From the NCBI GenBank assembly GCA_963736975.1, contig CAVTQY010000001.1, forward strand, positions 3,348,001-3,412,000: a DNA stretch of 64,000 nucleotides. Reading direction: 5' to 3'. Shown here one piece after another: positions 51,271 through 60,131 of the stretch (within the stretch, counting starts at the first letter, position 1; each line of letters opens with the position of its first letter). The position numbers were made by a program, and so were the translations under genes. This DNA comes from CAVTQY01 sp963736975. Lineage in GTDB: Bacteria; Pseudomonadota; Alphaproteobacteria; Acetobacterales; Acetobacteraceae. The notes under the pieces are model-generated. The model saw nothing but the letters and a program-made list of their open reading frames with translations, ran no database searches and was not told the origin of the DNA.

Positions 51271-54200
51271 ATGAGCATTTCCACCCCCTTCATTCGTCGT
51301 CCGATTGCGACGTCGCTGCTGGCCGCGGCGGTGTTTCTTGCCGGGGTGGCAGCGTTTCCATTGCTGCCAGTGGCCCCGCTGCCAAATGTCGAATTTCCCA
51401 CACTGACGATCACTGCCAATTATCCCGGTGCCAGCCCGGAAACAATGGCGGCGACCGTTGCCACGCCGCTGGAAACCGAATTCGGCCAGATGCTGCCGGG
51501 CCTGTCGCAGATGACATCCACCAGCGTGCTGGGCAGCACGCAGATCGCGCTGCAGTTCGGGCTCAACGTCAACATCAACTCGGCGGCGACCTTGGTGCTG
51601 GAGGCGATCAACGCGGCCGAGGGATCGCTGCCGAAGGCAATGCCCAGTCCCCCGACATTCCGCGAATTGAATCCCTCCGACGCGCCGATCCTGATCCTGT
51701 CGATGCAGTCCGACCTGGCTCCCATTACGGAGGTGGACAACTACGCCGAGAATATCATCGAGCAGCAGATCTCCCAGCTTCCCGGCGTCGGCCAGGTGCT
51801 GGTCGCCGGCCAGCAGACACCAGCCATCCGGGTGCAGATCGATCCCGCCAAGCTCGCTTCGATGGGCCTGACGCTGGAGGACGTGCGCAACGTGCTCGCC
51901 AATGCGACCGTCGACAACCCGAAGGGCAGCATCGACGGTTCGCAGCAATCCTACACCATCTATGCCAACGATCAGCTGATCACCGCGGCACCGTACAACA
52001 ACATTATCGTCGGTTACCGGAACGGCGCGCCGATACGCATCAAGGACATCGGGCAGGCGGTCAGCGGGCCGCAGAACCGGGAACTGGCAGCCTGGATCAA
52101 CGGCAAGCGAGCAGTGCTGCTGCTAATCTTCAAGGCTCCCGGAGCCAACGTCATCACGACGGCGGATGGCGTGAAGGCAAAGCTGCCGGCGTTGGAAGCC
52201 AATCTGCCACCCAATATCCATCTCTCGGTTGTTTCTGACCGCACTCTGACCATCCGAGCGTCAGTGAACGATGTCGAGTTTACGCTAATGCTGGCGGTCG
52301 CTCTCGTGGTGATGGTCATATTCCTGTTCTTGCGCAACACCTGGGCCACCATCATCCCAAGCGTGACGATACCGGTGGCCCTGCTCGGCACGCTCGGCGC
52401 GATGTATCTGTGCGGATTTCAGCCTCGACAATCTCTCGCTGATGGCTCTGACGATCTCGGTTGGTTTCGTTGTGGACGACGCGATCGTGATGCTGGAGAA
52501 CATCTTCCGCCACATCGAAGGCGGCATGAAGCCGCTGGAAGCCGCCATCAAAGGCGCCGGTGAAATCGGGTTCACCATTGTGTCGATCAGCTTCTCGCTA
52601 ATCGCAGTGTTCATTCCGCTGCTGCTGATGAGCGGTATCGTCGGTCGGCTGTTCTGGGAGTTCGCCATCTGTGTGTCCATGACTGTGGTGATCTCCGCCA
52701 TGGTGTCGCTGACGCTGACCCCGATGATGGCATCGCGCTTTCTCACCTCCGAAGCGCATGGCCACGGCAGGATATACAACCTCATCGAGAGCTTCTTTGC
52801 CGGCATACTGCGATTCTACGAGCGCACACTGGATGTGGCGTTGCGCTTCCGCTTCATTACCCTGATGGTCTTCGTCGCCACGGTGACGCTGACGGTGATG
52901 CTTTATGTGGTGATCCCGAAGGGCTTCTTCCCGAACCAGGACACCGGCATCATGGTCGGCGTGACTGACGCCGCCGAGGGCATTTCGTTCAATGCCATGT
53001 CCGGGCTGCAGCAGGAGGTGAACCGGATCGTGCTGGCGGACCCGGCGGTAGCTTCGGTGGTATCCGCCGTTGGATCGGGCGTCGCCGGGCAGACCGCCAA
53101 CAACGGGCGTCTCTATATCACACTGAAGCCTTGGGATCAGCGCAAGGACAACATCTATCAGGTGATCGCACGGCTGGATCGGAAGATGCAAGCGGTCAAG
53201 GGGATTCGCCTGTTCATGCAACCGATCGAGGACGTGCGGGTAGGCGCGCACCTCAGCAGGAACTCAGTACCAGTACACCTTACACGACGCGAATTCGGCG
53301 GAACTCAATGCCTGGGCGCCAAAAATCCTTGATAAGGTGCGAACCCTGCCGCAACTGACCGATGTTACCTCCGACCAGGAGATCGCGGGTACTACCGAAA
53401 CGCTGACCTATGACCGGGACCAAGCCGCCCGGTTCGGCGTGCAGCCGGCTGCGATCGATAATATCCTGTACGATGCGTTCGGCCAGCGCGAAGTGGCGCA
53501 GTACTTCACCGGCGCCAAGGCCTATTACGTCATCCTGGAAGTCTTGCCCGGCGAGCAGGGCGAACTGGCGACGCTGCAGAAGCTCTACATCACGTCTTCC
53601 GGCGGCCAGGCCGTGCCGCTGACGACGTTGTTGCACGAGACCACGGTGCCGGTGCAGCCGCTGGCGATCAATCATCAGAGTCAGTTCCCGGCGGTGACGA
53701 TCTCGTTCAACCTGAAGGGCAATGCCTCGTTGGGCGACGCCGTCAACGCAATCCAGAAAATGCAGGCGCAAATGGGTGCGCCGGTCACCCTGCAGGGGTC
53801 GTTCCAGGGGACCGCGCAGGCGTTCCAATCCTCGCTGAGCACCGAGCCATACCTGGTCGGGGCGGCGCTGATCTCTGTCTATATCATCCTCGGCATGCTG
53901 TACGAGAGCTACATTCTGCCGCTGACGATCCTGTCCACCTTGCCCTCCGCGGGCGTGGGCGCCCTGCTGACGCTGCTGGTGTTTGGTTATCAGCTCACCG
54001 TCATCGCGCTGATCGGCATCATCCTGTTGATCGGCATCGTGAAGAAGAACGGCATCATGATGGTCGATTTCGCCATCACCGCCGAACGGCGCGACGGGCT
54101 GACGCCACTCGCGGCGATCCGCCAGGCGTGCCTGCTGCGGTTCCGGCCGATTCTGATGACCACGATGGCGGCGATGTTCAGCGGTCTGCCGCTGATGATT

Positions 54201-54407
54201 GAAGGCGGAGCGGGCTCGGATCTGCGCAAGCCGCTCGGCTTTGCCATGGTCGGCGGATTGGCGCTCAGCCAGGTGCTGACGCTCTACACGACGCCGGTGA
54301 TCTATCTCTATCTCGATCGCTTGCAGCACTGGCTGTCGCCGCGACGGGCACGCATGCCTCGGCTCGCCGCAAAGATGGGCGCGGTCGAAGGCGAAGCGGC
54401 AGATTAG
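51271..54407 (+). pseudogene. RND multidrug efflux permease (MdtB/AcrB family), two frameshifts
   Basis: From the ATG at 51271 (MSISTPFIRRPIATSLLAAA) the pump reads normally to LGTLGAMYLCGF. An extra base near 52420 moves the frame to SLDNLSLMALTISVGFVVDD, whose TM4 Asp-Asp pair (VVDDAIVMLEN) is the proton-relay site. Near 53262 the frame moves again to QYQYTLHDANSAELNAWAPK and runs to the stop at 54407. Corrected length is ~1045 residues, normal for the family. If the frameshifts are real the operon cannot pump; if they are base-calling errors it is intact. Confidence 0.88.
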
Positions 54408-54419
54408 GAAAGCCAACAA

Positions 54420-54902
54420 ATGGAAACGTCCATACAGGTCGGCCGCAGCCTTGGCTTTCTGCTGCGCGATACATCGCTGCAGATGCGGCGACATTTCGTG
54501 CAGCGGGCGAAGAAGGCCGGCCTCAACCTGAACCGCTCCGAAGCCGCCGTGCTGGCGTATGTCTCGCAGTCGCCGGGCATCAGTCAAACCAGGCTGGCCA
54601 ATTTCCTTGATGTCGAGACGATCTCGGTGGTGCGCCTGATCGATACGCTGCAAAGCGCCGGGCTGATTGAGCGCCGGCCCCACCCCACCGACAGGCGGGT
54701 CCGCACCTTGTGGCTGACCAAGGCGGCGGAAGGCGTGCTGGCGCAGATCCGGACGATCACCGAGGAGCTGGACACGCAGGCTTTGACCGACATCTCGAGG
54801 CAGGATCACGAGCGGCTGCTCGCGCTGCTGGACAGGATCCGCAGCAATCTTGGACAGCCTGGCGAGGCGGCGCGGGAACGTTCCGAGGAAGAGGTCGCCT
54901 GA
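54420..54902 (+). CDS. MarR-family transcriptional regulator
   Basis: 160 residues, 12 bases after the RND pump. Winged helix: LNRSEAAVLAYVSQSPGISQ, TRLANFLDVETISVVRLIDT (recognition helix) and the wing GLIERRPHPTDRRVRTLWLT (D-R conserved). MarR proteins are usually repressors of adjacent efflux genes released by phenolic ligands. As the last gene of the efflux operon it probably autoregulates it. Confidence 0.94.
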   Translation: METSIQVGRSLGFLLRDTSLQMRRHFVQRAKKAGLNLNRSEAAVLAYVSQSPGISQTRLANFLDVETISVVRLIDTLQSAGLIERRPHPTDRRVRTLWLTKAAEGVLAQIRTITEELDTQALTDISRQDHERLLALLDRIRSNLGQPGEAARERSEEEVA

Positions 54903-55382
54903 GCGCCGCACCGGGCCGCCCGGCAGCGCTGTTGTTATAAAGCGATCGCGAGACAGTCCGATTGGAGCCACACAGACTCGCTCTATGATTCGTGGATTGT
55001 TCTCCGTGGCGTGCGCGCCGGTCGCATTCCGCTCATGATGCAGCCCGCTTTGCGCATCGGCCGGAATTGGAGCTGTTCGCCGAACCGCGGGCGTTGCCGC
55101 CGGAAGGCGTCGGTTCTCGGCGTTGAAGTGCTTCCTGTTGGAGGTGCTGGAGAAGATGCCGACCCGTCGCACGAGACCGAACTGCTGCGCCGCTTTATCC
55201 GGTACGGCGTGCTGCCGACCGTACGGGTCGATGATCCCGAGTTCACGTCCTCAAGACAGTTTAGCTTCATACGAACACAAAACCACCTCTCCTGCGTGCG
55301 AGAGAGGTCGGCGAGCGAGCGCGCCGGGTGAGGGCCTCGGGGCGCAATCCCGGTTGAAGAATCGCCGTGCGCCGCGCACGAC
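54903..55382. other. Gene-poor interval with a palindromic repeat
   Basis: 480 bases with no gene I can support; the longest plus-strand frame (55011-55331) has no recognisable domain and ends in the repeat. It could hold remnants of a small gene (a stretch reading RPELELFAEPRALPPEGVGS is protein-like but isolated). It contains the repeat copy at 55284-55333. Confidence 0.4.
55284..55333 (+). repeat. CTCTCC/GGGTGAGGG palindromic repeat, copy C
   Basis: CACCTCTCCTGCGTGCGAGAG, AGGTCGGCGAGCGAGCGCGC, GGGTGAGGG. Same architecture as the copies at 48113-48162 and 48181-48230. Lies 50 bases before the AmpG-like gene. Confidence 0.65.
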
Positions 55383-56666
55383 ATGCGCATGGACACGACC
55401 GCTTTGCATGACCGCCGGCCGCTGCTCGCGGACCATCGCCTGTGGCTGATGGGGGCGTACGGCTTCTTCTCCGGCCTGCCGCTTCCGCTGTCCGGGTTCA
55501 CCTTCCGCCTGTGGCTATCGGAAGGCGGCGTGTCGCTCGCGTTGATCGGGCTGACGGCCAATGTAGGCCTCGCCTATTCGCTGAAATTCCTATGGGCGCC
55601 GCTGTTGGACCAGGTGCAGCCGCCCGGCCCGCTGCGCCAGCTCGGTCGGCGGCGCGGATGGCTGGCCGCGGTCCAGCCGCTACTCGCATTTTCGGCGGTG
55701 CTGTTAGCGCTTTCGAATCCCGTCGCTGCACCGGCCGGCGCGATCGCAGCAGCCGCGCTGGTGGCGTTCCTGTCCGCGAGCCAGGACATCGTCATTGATG
55801 CGTGGCGGATCGAGACGTTTCCCCCGCGGCGGCAGGGTGCGGCGATGGCGGCCTATGTATGGGGATATCGCGTTGCGTTGCTGGTCTCCGGCGCCGCCGC
55901 GATCAAGGCCGCCGATATCGTGGGCTGGCACGGCTCGCTGCTCGGTGTTGCGGGACTGCTCGCGTTCAGCGTTGTGGTCACGCTGCTGGCGCCCGAGCCG
56001 GTCACGCTGCGACGCCTGGTCATGGCGAGCTTCGTTGCGCGACTGACCACCGCGGTGGTCGAACCGCTGCGTGAGATCCTGTCGCGCCGCGGCGCGCTGA
56101 CCATCCTGGGCTTCGTTGCGCTGTTCAAACTCGGCGAAGCGATGGCCGGCGTGATGACTGCGCCGTTCTACACCTCCCTGGGGTTCAACCGGGCCAGCAT
56201 CGCGGTAGCCAACGGGCCGTTCTCGCTGGTGGCGACCTTTGCCGGGACAGCCGCAGGCGGCTGGCTGGTTGCGCGCCTTGGGGTCGGCCGGGCGCTGCTC
56301 TGTACGGGATGGGTGCAGACCGCGTCCATGGGGATGTACCTGCTGTTGGCAGTGTCGGCCGGCGAGCGACATGTGCTGTTCGGCACGGTGATCACGGAAG
56401 CGTTCGCGGAGGGTATGGCTGATGCGGCGTTCATTACGTATCTGTCCGGGCTTTGTTCGCCGGCTTTCACGGCGACGCAGTACGCGTTGCTGTCATCCTT
56501 GGCGGCAATCGCGCTGCGCACGGTGGGGGGGCTGTCCGGTTTCCTCGCCCAGGCCACAGGATGGCTGCTGTTCTATACGCTAACCATGTTCGCCGCATTG
56601 CCGGCGATGCTGCTGATGCTGCGGCTTTTGCGGCGCTATCCGCCCGCGGAGCAGGTCCCCGCGTAG
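55383..56666 (+). CDS. MFS permease, AmpG-like muropeptide transporter
   Basis: 427 residues from the ATG at 55383 (a second ATG at 55389 is equally possible). Twelve predicted helices. AmpG-type features are YGFFSGLPLPLSGFTFRLWL at helix 1, AYSLKFLWAPLLDQ, and SASQDIVIDAWRIET (the D-x-x-x-D-A-W/Y motif after helix 4). AmpG imports anhydromuropeptides for cell-wall recycling. The lytic transglycosylase 600 bases away on the other strand produces such compounds. The stop lies inside the palindrome at 56664-56716. Confidence 0.82.
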   Translation: MRMDTTALHDRRPLLADHRLWLMGAYGFFSGLPLPLSGFTFRLWLSEGGVSLALIGLTANVGLAYSLKFLWAPLLDQVQPPGPLRQLGRRRGWLAAVQPLLAFSAVLLALSNPVAAPAGAIAAAALVAFLSASQDIVIDAWRIETFPPRRQGAAMAAYVWGYRVALLVSGAAAIKAADIVGWHGSLLGVAGLLAFSVVVTLLAPEPVTLRRLVMASFVARLTTAVVEPLREILSRRGALTILGFVALFKLGEAMAGVMTAPFYTSLGFNRASIAVANGPFSLVATFAGTAAGGWLVARLGVGRALLCTGWVQTASMGMYLLLAVSAGERHVLFGTVITEAFAEGMADAAFITYLSGLCSPAFTATQYALLSSLAAIALRTVGGLSGFLAQATGWLLFYTLTMFAALPAMLLMLRLLRRYPPAEQVPA

Positions 56667-56716
56667 AGCGTGATCGCTTGAGGCGGACACGTCGGAAAGC
56701 GCGAATCACGCTCTGA
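56664..56716. repeat. Small palindromic element with IS630-C-like ends
   Basis: Begins TAGAGCGTGATCGCTTGAGG and ends GCGAATCACGCTCTGA; arms AGAGCGTGAT and ATCACGCTCT. The left 20 bases match the left end of IS630 element C (TAAAGCGTGATTGCTTTAGG) at 16 positions. It separates the convergent MFS and moaB genes and could act as a bidirectional terminator or be a degenerate MITE. Confidence 0.7.
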
Positions 56717-56728
56717 AACAAAGAGTCT

Positions 56729-57277
56729 CTACTCCGCGGCTGGTTTCAGATGCTCCTGCAGGCGCGGCATCAGCTCGACCAAATTGCAGGGGCGGTGCCG
56801 GTTGTCGAGCTGGAACAGCAGGATGTCGTCCCAGCCGTCCTTGATGGCGCCGGTGCTGCCCGGCAGGGCGAACAAATACGTGCCGGCGGCGACGCCGCCG
56901 ACCGCGCGCGACTGCATCGTCGAGGTGCCGATCTTCTGGTAACTCAGCATACGAAACAGTTCGCCGAAGCCTTCGATTCGCTTGTCCAGCACACGGTCGA
57001 ACGCCTCCGGCGTAACATCGCGGCCGGTCAGGCCGGTACCGCCCGTGGTGATCACCACATCGATGTCGGGATCCGCGATCCAGGCGCGCAGGCGGCGTTC
57101 GATCGCTGTCGCGTCGTCCTTTTCAATCGCCCGCGCCGCGAGCCGATGGCCGGCCTTGACGATGCGCTCGGTCAGCGCGTCCCCAGAGGTGTCGTCAGCT
57201 GCCGTCCTGGTGTCGGAAACGGTCAGGACGGCGATGTTGACTGGAAGGAACGGACGGTTTTCGTCGATCCGCGCCAT
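56729..57277 (-). CDS. moaB: Molybdenum cofactor biosynthesis protein B
   Basis: 182 residues. MogA/MoaB fold: VNIAVLTVSDTRTAADDTSG, the molybdopterin-binding DVVITTGGTGLTGRDVTPEA, ELFRMLSYQKIGTSTMQSRA and LFALPGSTGAIKDGWD. It adenylylates or binds molybdopterin in Moco synthesis. Ends ten bases after the downstream element; starts 9 bases after the transglycosylase stop, so probably cotranscribed. Confidence 0.95.
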   Translation of the reverse strand: MARIDENRPFLPVNIAVLTVSDTRTAADDTSGDALTERIVKAGHRLAARAIEKDDATAIERRLRAWIADPDIDVVITTGGTGLTGRDVTPEAFDRVLDKRIEGFGELFRMLSYQKIGTSTMQSRAVGGVAAGTYLFALPGSTGAIKDGWDDILLFQLDNRHRPCNLVELMPRLQEHLKPAAE

Positions 57278-57286
57278 GGTGCCTCC

Positions 57287-59173
57287 TCAATGCACACTCA
57301 CCAGCAGTGTGCGCCCGGAGGCCGCCGGGCGAAAGCGGGGGAACTCGTCATCGGCAAGAGCGTCGAGGCTTGGCGTCGGCAGACCGAGCTTCGCCGCGCA
57401 CATCCAGGTATAGGTCAGTGCACGCTCGACGAAATTGCGGGTCTCGGTGATCGGGATCGCCTCGATGAACAGCAACGGATCGTCGCCGGCGCGGATCTGC
57501 TTGCCCCAGCTCGAAAAGCTGCCCACGCCGGTGTTGTAGCTGCAGAGCAGGTCGATGAGATCTCCGCCCACCGTCTGGTCGCGGGCGAGGCTCTGCACCC
57601 AGCGCTGGCCGAGATCGAGGTTGAAAGCCGGGTCGCGCAACCGGCCTGCCGGGAGCTGGTCCTTCCCGGTCACGGCCCGTGCCGTGATCGGCATGATTTG
57701 CATCAATCCGCGTGCGCCCGAAGGGGACACGGCTTTCGCATCGAAGTTCGATTCCGCCCGCGTGATGCCGTAAACGAGCGCCGGGTCAAAGCGGAACCCG
57801 CCGGCGGGGTGCAGCTGCGGCAGCGGAAAACGAAGGTCCTCGTGCGGAATGCCCTCGGCAGTCTGTATCAGCGCGCCGATCTGGGTGGCGAAATCCATCA
57901 GCCCGCTCTGTGCCCCTACCAGCAATAACGAGCGGCGAAGCCCGCGATCATCTTTGACCTGCGGCCACAGGCAGCGCAGCTCCTGCTCAGCCCGCGCCGG
58001 TTGATCCACCTGAAACAAGGCGAAGGCGCGCAGTCCTTGCGGCGTTGCAGCGAGCGCATCGAGATCCGCTTCCGAAATCGTGTCGTTCTCTGGGATCAGT
58101 CCGACGCCCCAGCCGAGCTGCTGCCGGGCGATCAGGCCGTAGAAAGTCGATTTTTCCACCGCCGCGCGCTTCAGCCATGAGTCCGCGGCATCCGCGTCAC
58201 CCAGTTGGCGTTCGGCACGCGCCGCCCAGAAAGCGGCGGCGGCTCGCGTCACCGAAGAGGAGACCGATGCGGTCGCCGCCTCGGTAAAGAAGGACCGCGC
58301 CTTCCTGATATGTCCCAGCCGCCAAGCCGCCAGCCCGGCGATCATGGCGGGACGGGCATCGCTTTTGGCATCGCCCTTGGCATCCCCTTGGGCATTCCTC
58401 TGGGCATCCCTCTGGGCATCCCTCTGGGCCTTCAAGCTGGTGCGCCAAGCCGCCGCGGCCACGGTCATGGCCTCCTGGTCGCGATTGGCAGTGAAGAGGC
58501 CGCGGGCCACGTCGGCGCGGAGCAGCGCCGCATCGGAGGGGTCGAGCCCTTTAGTGTGGGCGATGAGATGGAGTGCTGGTGTGTACTCGCCCGCCTGCAC
58601 GCGGGCTGCGACTTCGCGCTCGAGCGGCGGATTGCGGAAAGCCGCTTGGGTCTCGGTGTCCGCGGGCCCCGGGTCGGCCGGTTTCGCCGGAGCGAGGCAG
58701 GGAACGGGCTGGAGGGACGGTGGGGCTACGCCCTGAGACAGTCGGTGGGCCAGCAAGGTGTGAATGGCGGGCGCATTCGGCAGCGCCGAGTAGCGGGTCA
58801 GCCAATTGGTGAGTTCGGCGACCGTCGCCCGATGAAACCGGCCGAGGTAACGGTCGGCCAGAATAGGACCGAGCAGCAGGGGGTCGCCCAGTTGCGCGGT
58901 CTCCCGCTCGGCGTCGGCCATGCGGCCATGCGCCTGGTCGGCGAAGATGCGTCGGACACGTGCCGCGTCGCTCGGGGTCAGCGGCTGCGGCAAGGCGACT
59001 TCCGGCGCGGTGCCGCCGGGCGTCTCGACGCGCGGGATCGCCATGGCGGTCTGATCGGTGCTGTCGTGCGCATGCGCGGTCGCCAACGCGGCGCTGGCAA
59101 GAAGGGCAGCGCCGGCCGCCAGCACCCGGCGCGCGGCCTGCGAAGCAAAGGAGGTTGATTCTGTCCCGGACAT
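57287..59173 (-). CDS. Soluble lytic murein transglycosylase (SLT domain)
   Basis: 628 residues with a signal peptide (about residues 14-35, AARRVLAAGAALLASAALATAHA). Long helical superhelix (U and L domains) as in Slt70, then an SLT domain near residues 460-590: YGITRAESNFDAKAVSPSGA with the catalytic Glu, RGLMQIMPITARAV, AFNLDLGQRWVQSL and LLCSYNTGVGSF. It cleaves glycan strands to anhydromuropeptides. The superhelix carries a low-complexity insert of DAQR/DAKG quartets, encoded by 12-base repeats at 58368-58432. Confidence 0.93.
   Translation of the reverse strand: MSGTESTSFASQAARRVLAAGAALLASAALATAHAHDSTDQTAMAIPRVETPGGTAPEVALPQPLTPSDAARVRRIFADQAHGRMADAERETAQLGDPLLLGPILADRYLGRFHRATVAELTNWLTRYSALPNAPAIHTLLAHRLSQGVAPPSLQPVPCLAPAKPADPGPADTETQAAFRNPPLEREVAARVQAGEYTPALHLIAHTKGLDPSDAALLRADVARGLFTANRDQEAMTVAAAAWRTSLKAQRDAQRDAQRNAQGDAKGDAKSDARPAMIAGLAAWRLGHIRKARSFFTEAATASVSSSVTRAAAAFWAARAERQLGDADAADSWLKRAAVEKSTFYGLIARQQLGWGVGLIPENDTISEADLDALAATPQGLRAFALFQVDQPARAEQELRCLWPQVKDDRGLRRSLLLVGAQSGLMDFATQIGALIQTAEGIPHEDLRFPLPQLHPAGGFRFDPALVYGITRAESNFDAKAVSPSGARGLMQIMPITARAVTGKDQLPAGRLRDPAFNLDLGQRWVQSLARDQTVGGDLIDLLCSYNTGVGSFSSWGKQIRAGDDPLLFIEAIPITETRNFVERALTYTWMCAAKLGLPTPSLDALADDEFPRFRPAASGRTLLVSVH
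58368..58432 (-). repeat. 12-base tandem repeats inside the transglycosylase gene
   Basis: Plus-strand unit GGGCATCCCTCT with variants, about five units, encoding DAQR/DAQG/DAKG quartets between two helical repeats. Such a tract can expand or contract in multiples of 12 bases without breaking the frame. Confidence 0.85.
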
Positions 59174-59283
59174 GCGGGCCGGCTACAAGGCAGGGGGGTG
59201 GTCAGCAACGGGACAAGCCGGGAACGCACGTCTCTTTTGCGAGAGGAAATACGAGAATCACGAACTTACGGGCCGTGCCTGTC

Positions 59284-60051
59284 TCACTTCCCTGCGATCA
59301 TTTCGTCCCAGGCCCGTTTGAGGGCTCGCAATTCGGCCCAGGCGTCACGGCGCAAGGTCGCAGACCGGACCAACGCCGCGGGGTTGGGGAAAGGCAGCGC
59401 CTCGATGCGTGCCTCGCCGGCGATCGGCAGATCGACCCAAGTGCCAGGACGGCGCCGGCGCGGCGGGACGCCGAGCAGGGCGCGCACTGCCATCGGTCCC
59501 AGCAGAACCACGATCCGCGCCGCGCTGAGGGCAATGAGCCGGTGCAGGAAGGGCAGGCAGATCGCGATTTCGGTGGAGCTGGGGATGCGATCGCCGGGCG
59601 GCCGCCAGGGGATCAGCGGTGCAAGCAGGAGCCGGCTGCGATCGAGGCCGATGCTCGCCAGCATCTTGTCCAGGAAATCGCCGGTCGCACCGGTGAAGAG
59701 GCGGCCGGCGCGATCGTCCCCGGCGCTGGGCGCCTCGCCAATTGCGATCAGCCCGAAAGCGGGATCGCCCTCGAAAAGCACAGTATGGGCGGCAGTGTCA
59801 CGCAGCGGGCAAGCTTCGAACCCGACGATGGCCGCTCGAAGGTTCTCCAACGTAGTGGCACCTGCTGCGGCCGCCCGCGCGCGCTCGGCCGGAGTGGCGA
59901 CAGGCGAGGGCGAGACAACGCGGGCAACGGCCGTGGGCTGGCCCGCCCGTCCAGGCGGTGCAGGCGCCCGCAGCCGGTCCACCGGCGCTTCGGCCAGTGC
60001 TTCGTCCGCTCCCCACTCGATCTGCAGCCGCAACGCCGTGAGCGCGTCCAT
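59284..60051 (-). CDS. Uracil-DNA glycosylase family 4-like protein
   Basis: 255 residues from the ATG at 60051 (an in-frame ATG at 60075 is possible). The N-terminal ~85 residues are a low-complexity Ala/Pro linker. The fold shows in FEACPLRDTAAHTVLFEGDP, IAIGEAPSAGDDRAGRLFTG (motif 1, usually GEAPGxxED), LLLAPLIPWRPPGDRIPSST and IVVLLGPMAVRALLGV. Motif 2, normally HPAYLLRxP, reads NPAALVRSA, and only one of the usual N-terminal cysteines of the iron-sulfur site is seen. Possibly an inactive or specialised paralogue. Divergent from ETF-QO. Confidence 0.82.
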   Translation of the reverse strand: MDALTALRLQIEWGADEALAEAPVDRLRAPAPPGRAGQPTAVARVVSPSPVATPAERARAAAAGATTLENLRAAIVGFEACPLRDTAAHTVLFEGDPAFGLIAIGEAPSAGDDRAGRLFTGATGDFLDKMLASIGLDRSRLLLAPLIPWRPPGDRIPSSTEIAICLPFLHRLIALSAARIVVLLGPMAVRALLGVPPRRRRPGTWVDLPIAGEARIEALPFPNPAALVRSATLRRDAWAELRALKRAWDEMIAGK

Positions 60052-60131
60052 GCACGCTTCCTGCCTACCGGGCATGCTTTGCGCAATAGCCGGTGTCGCC
60101 TAGGGTCGCTGCAATCGACGGGAGGGCGTGA

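Noticed and set aside
53280..55172. 630-codon open frame on the minus strand
   Set aside because: Antisense to the RND pump and MarR genes; composition (His/Arg/Gln-rich) is that of a shadow frame.
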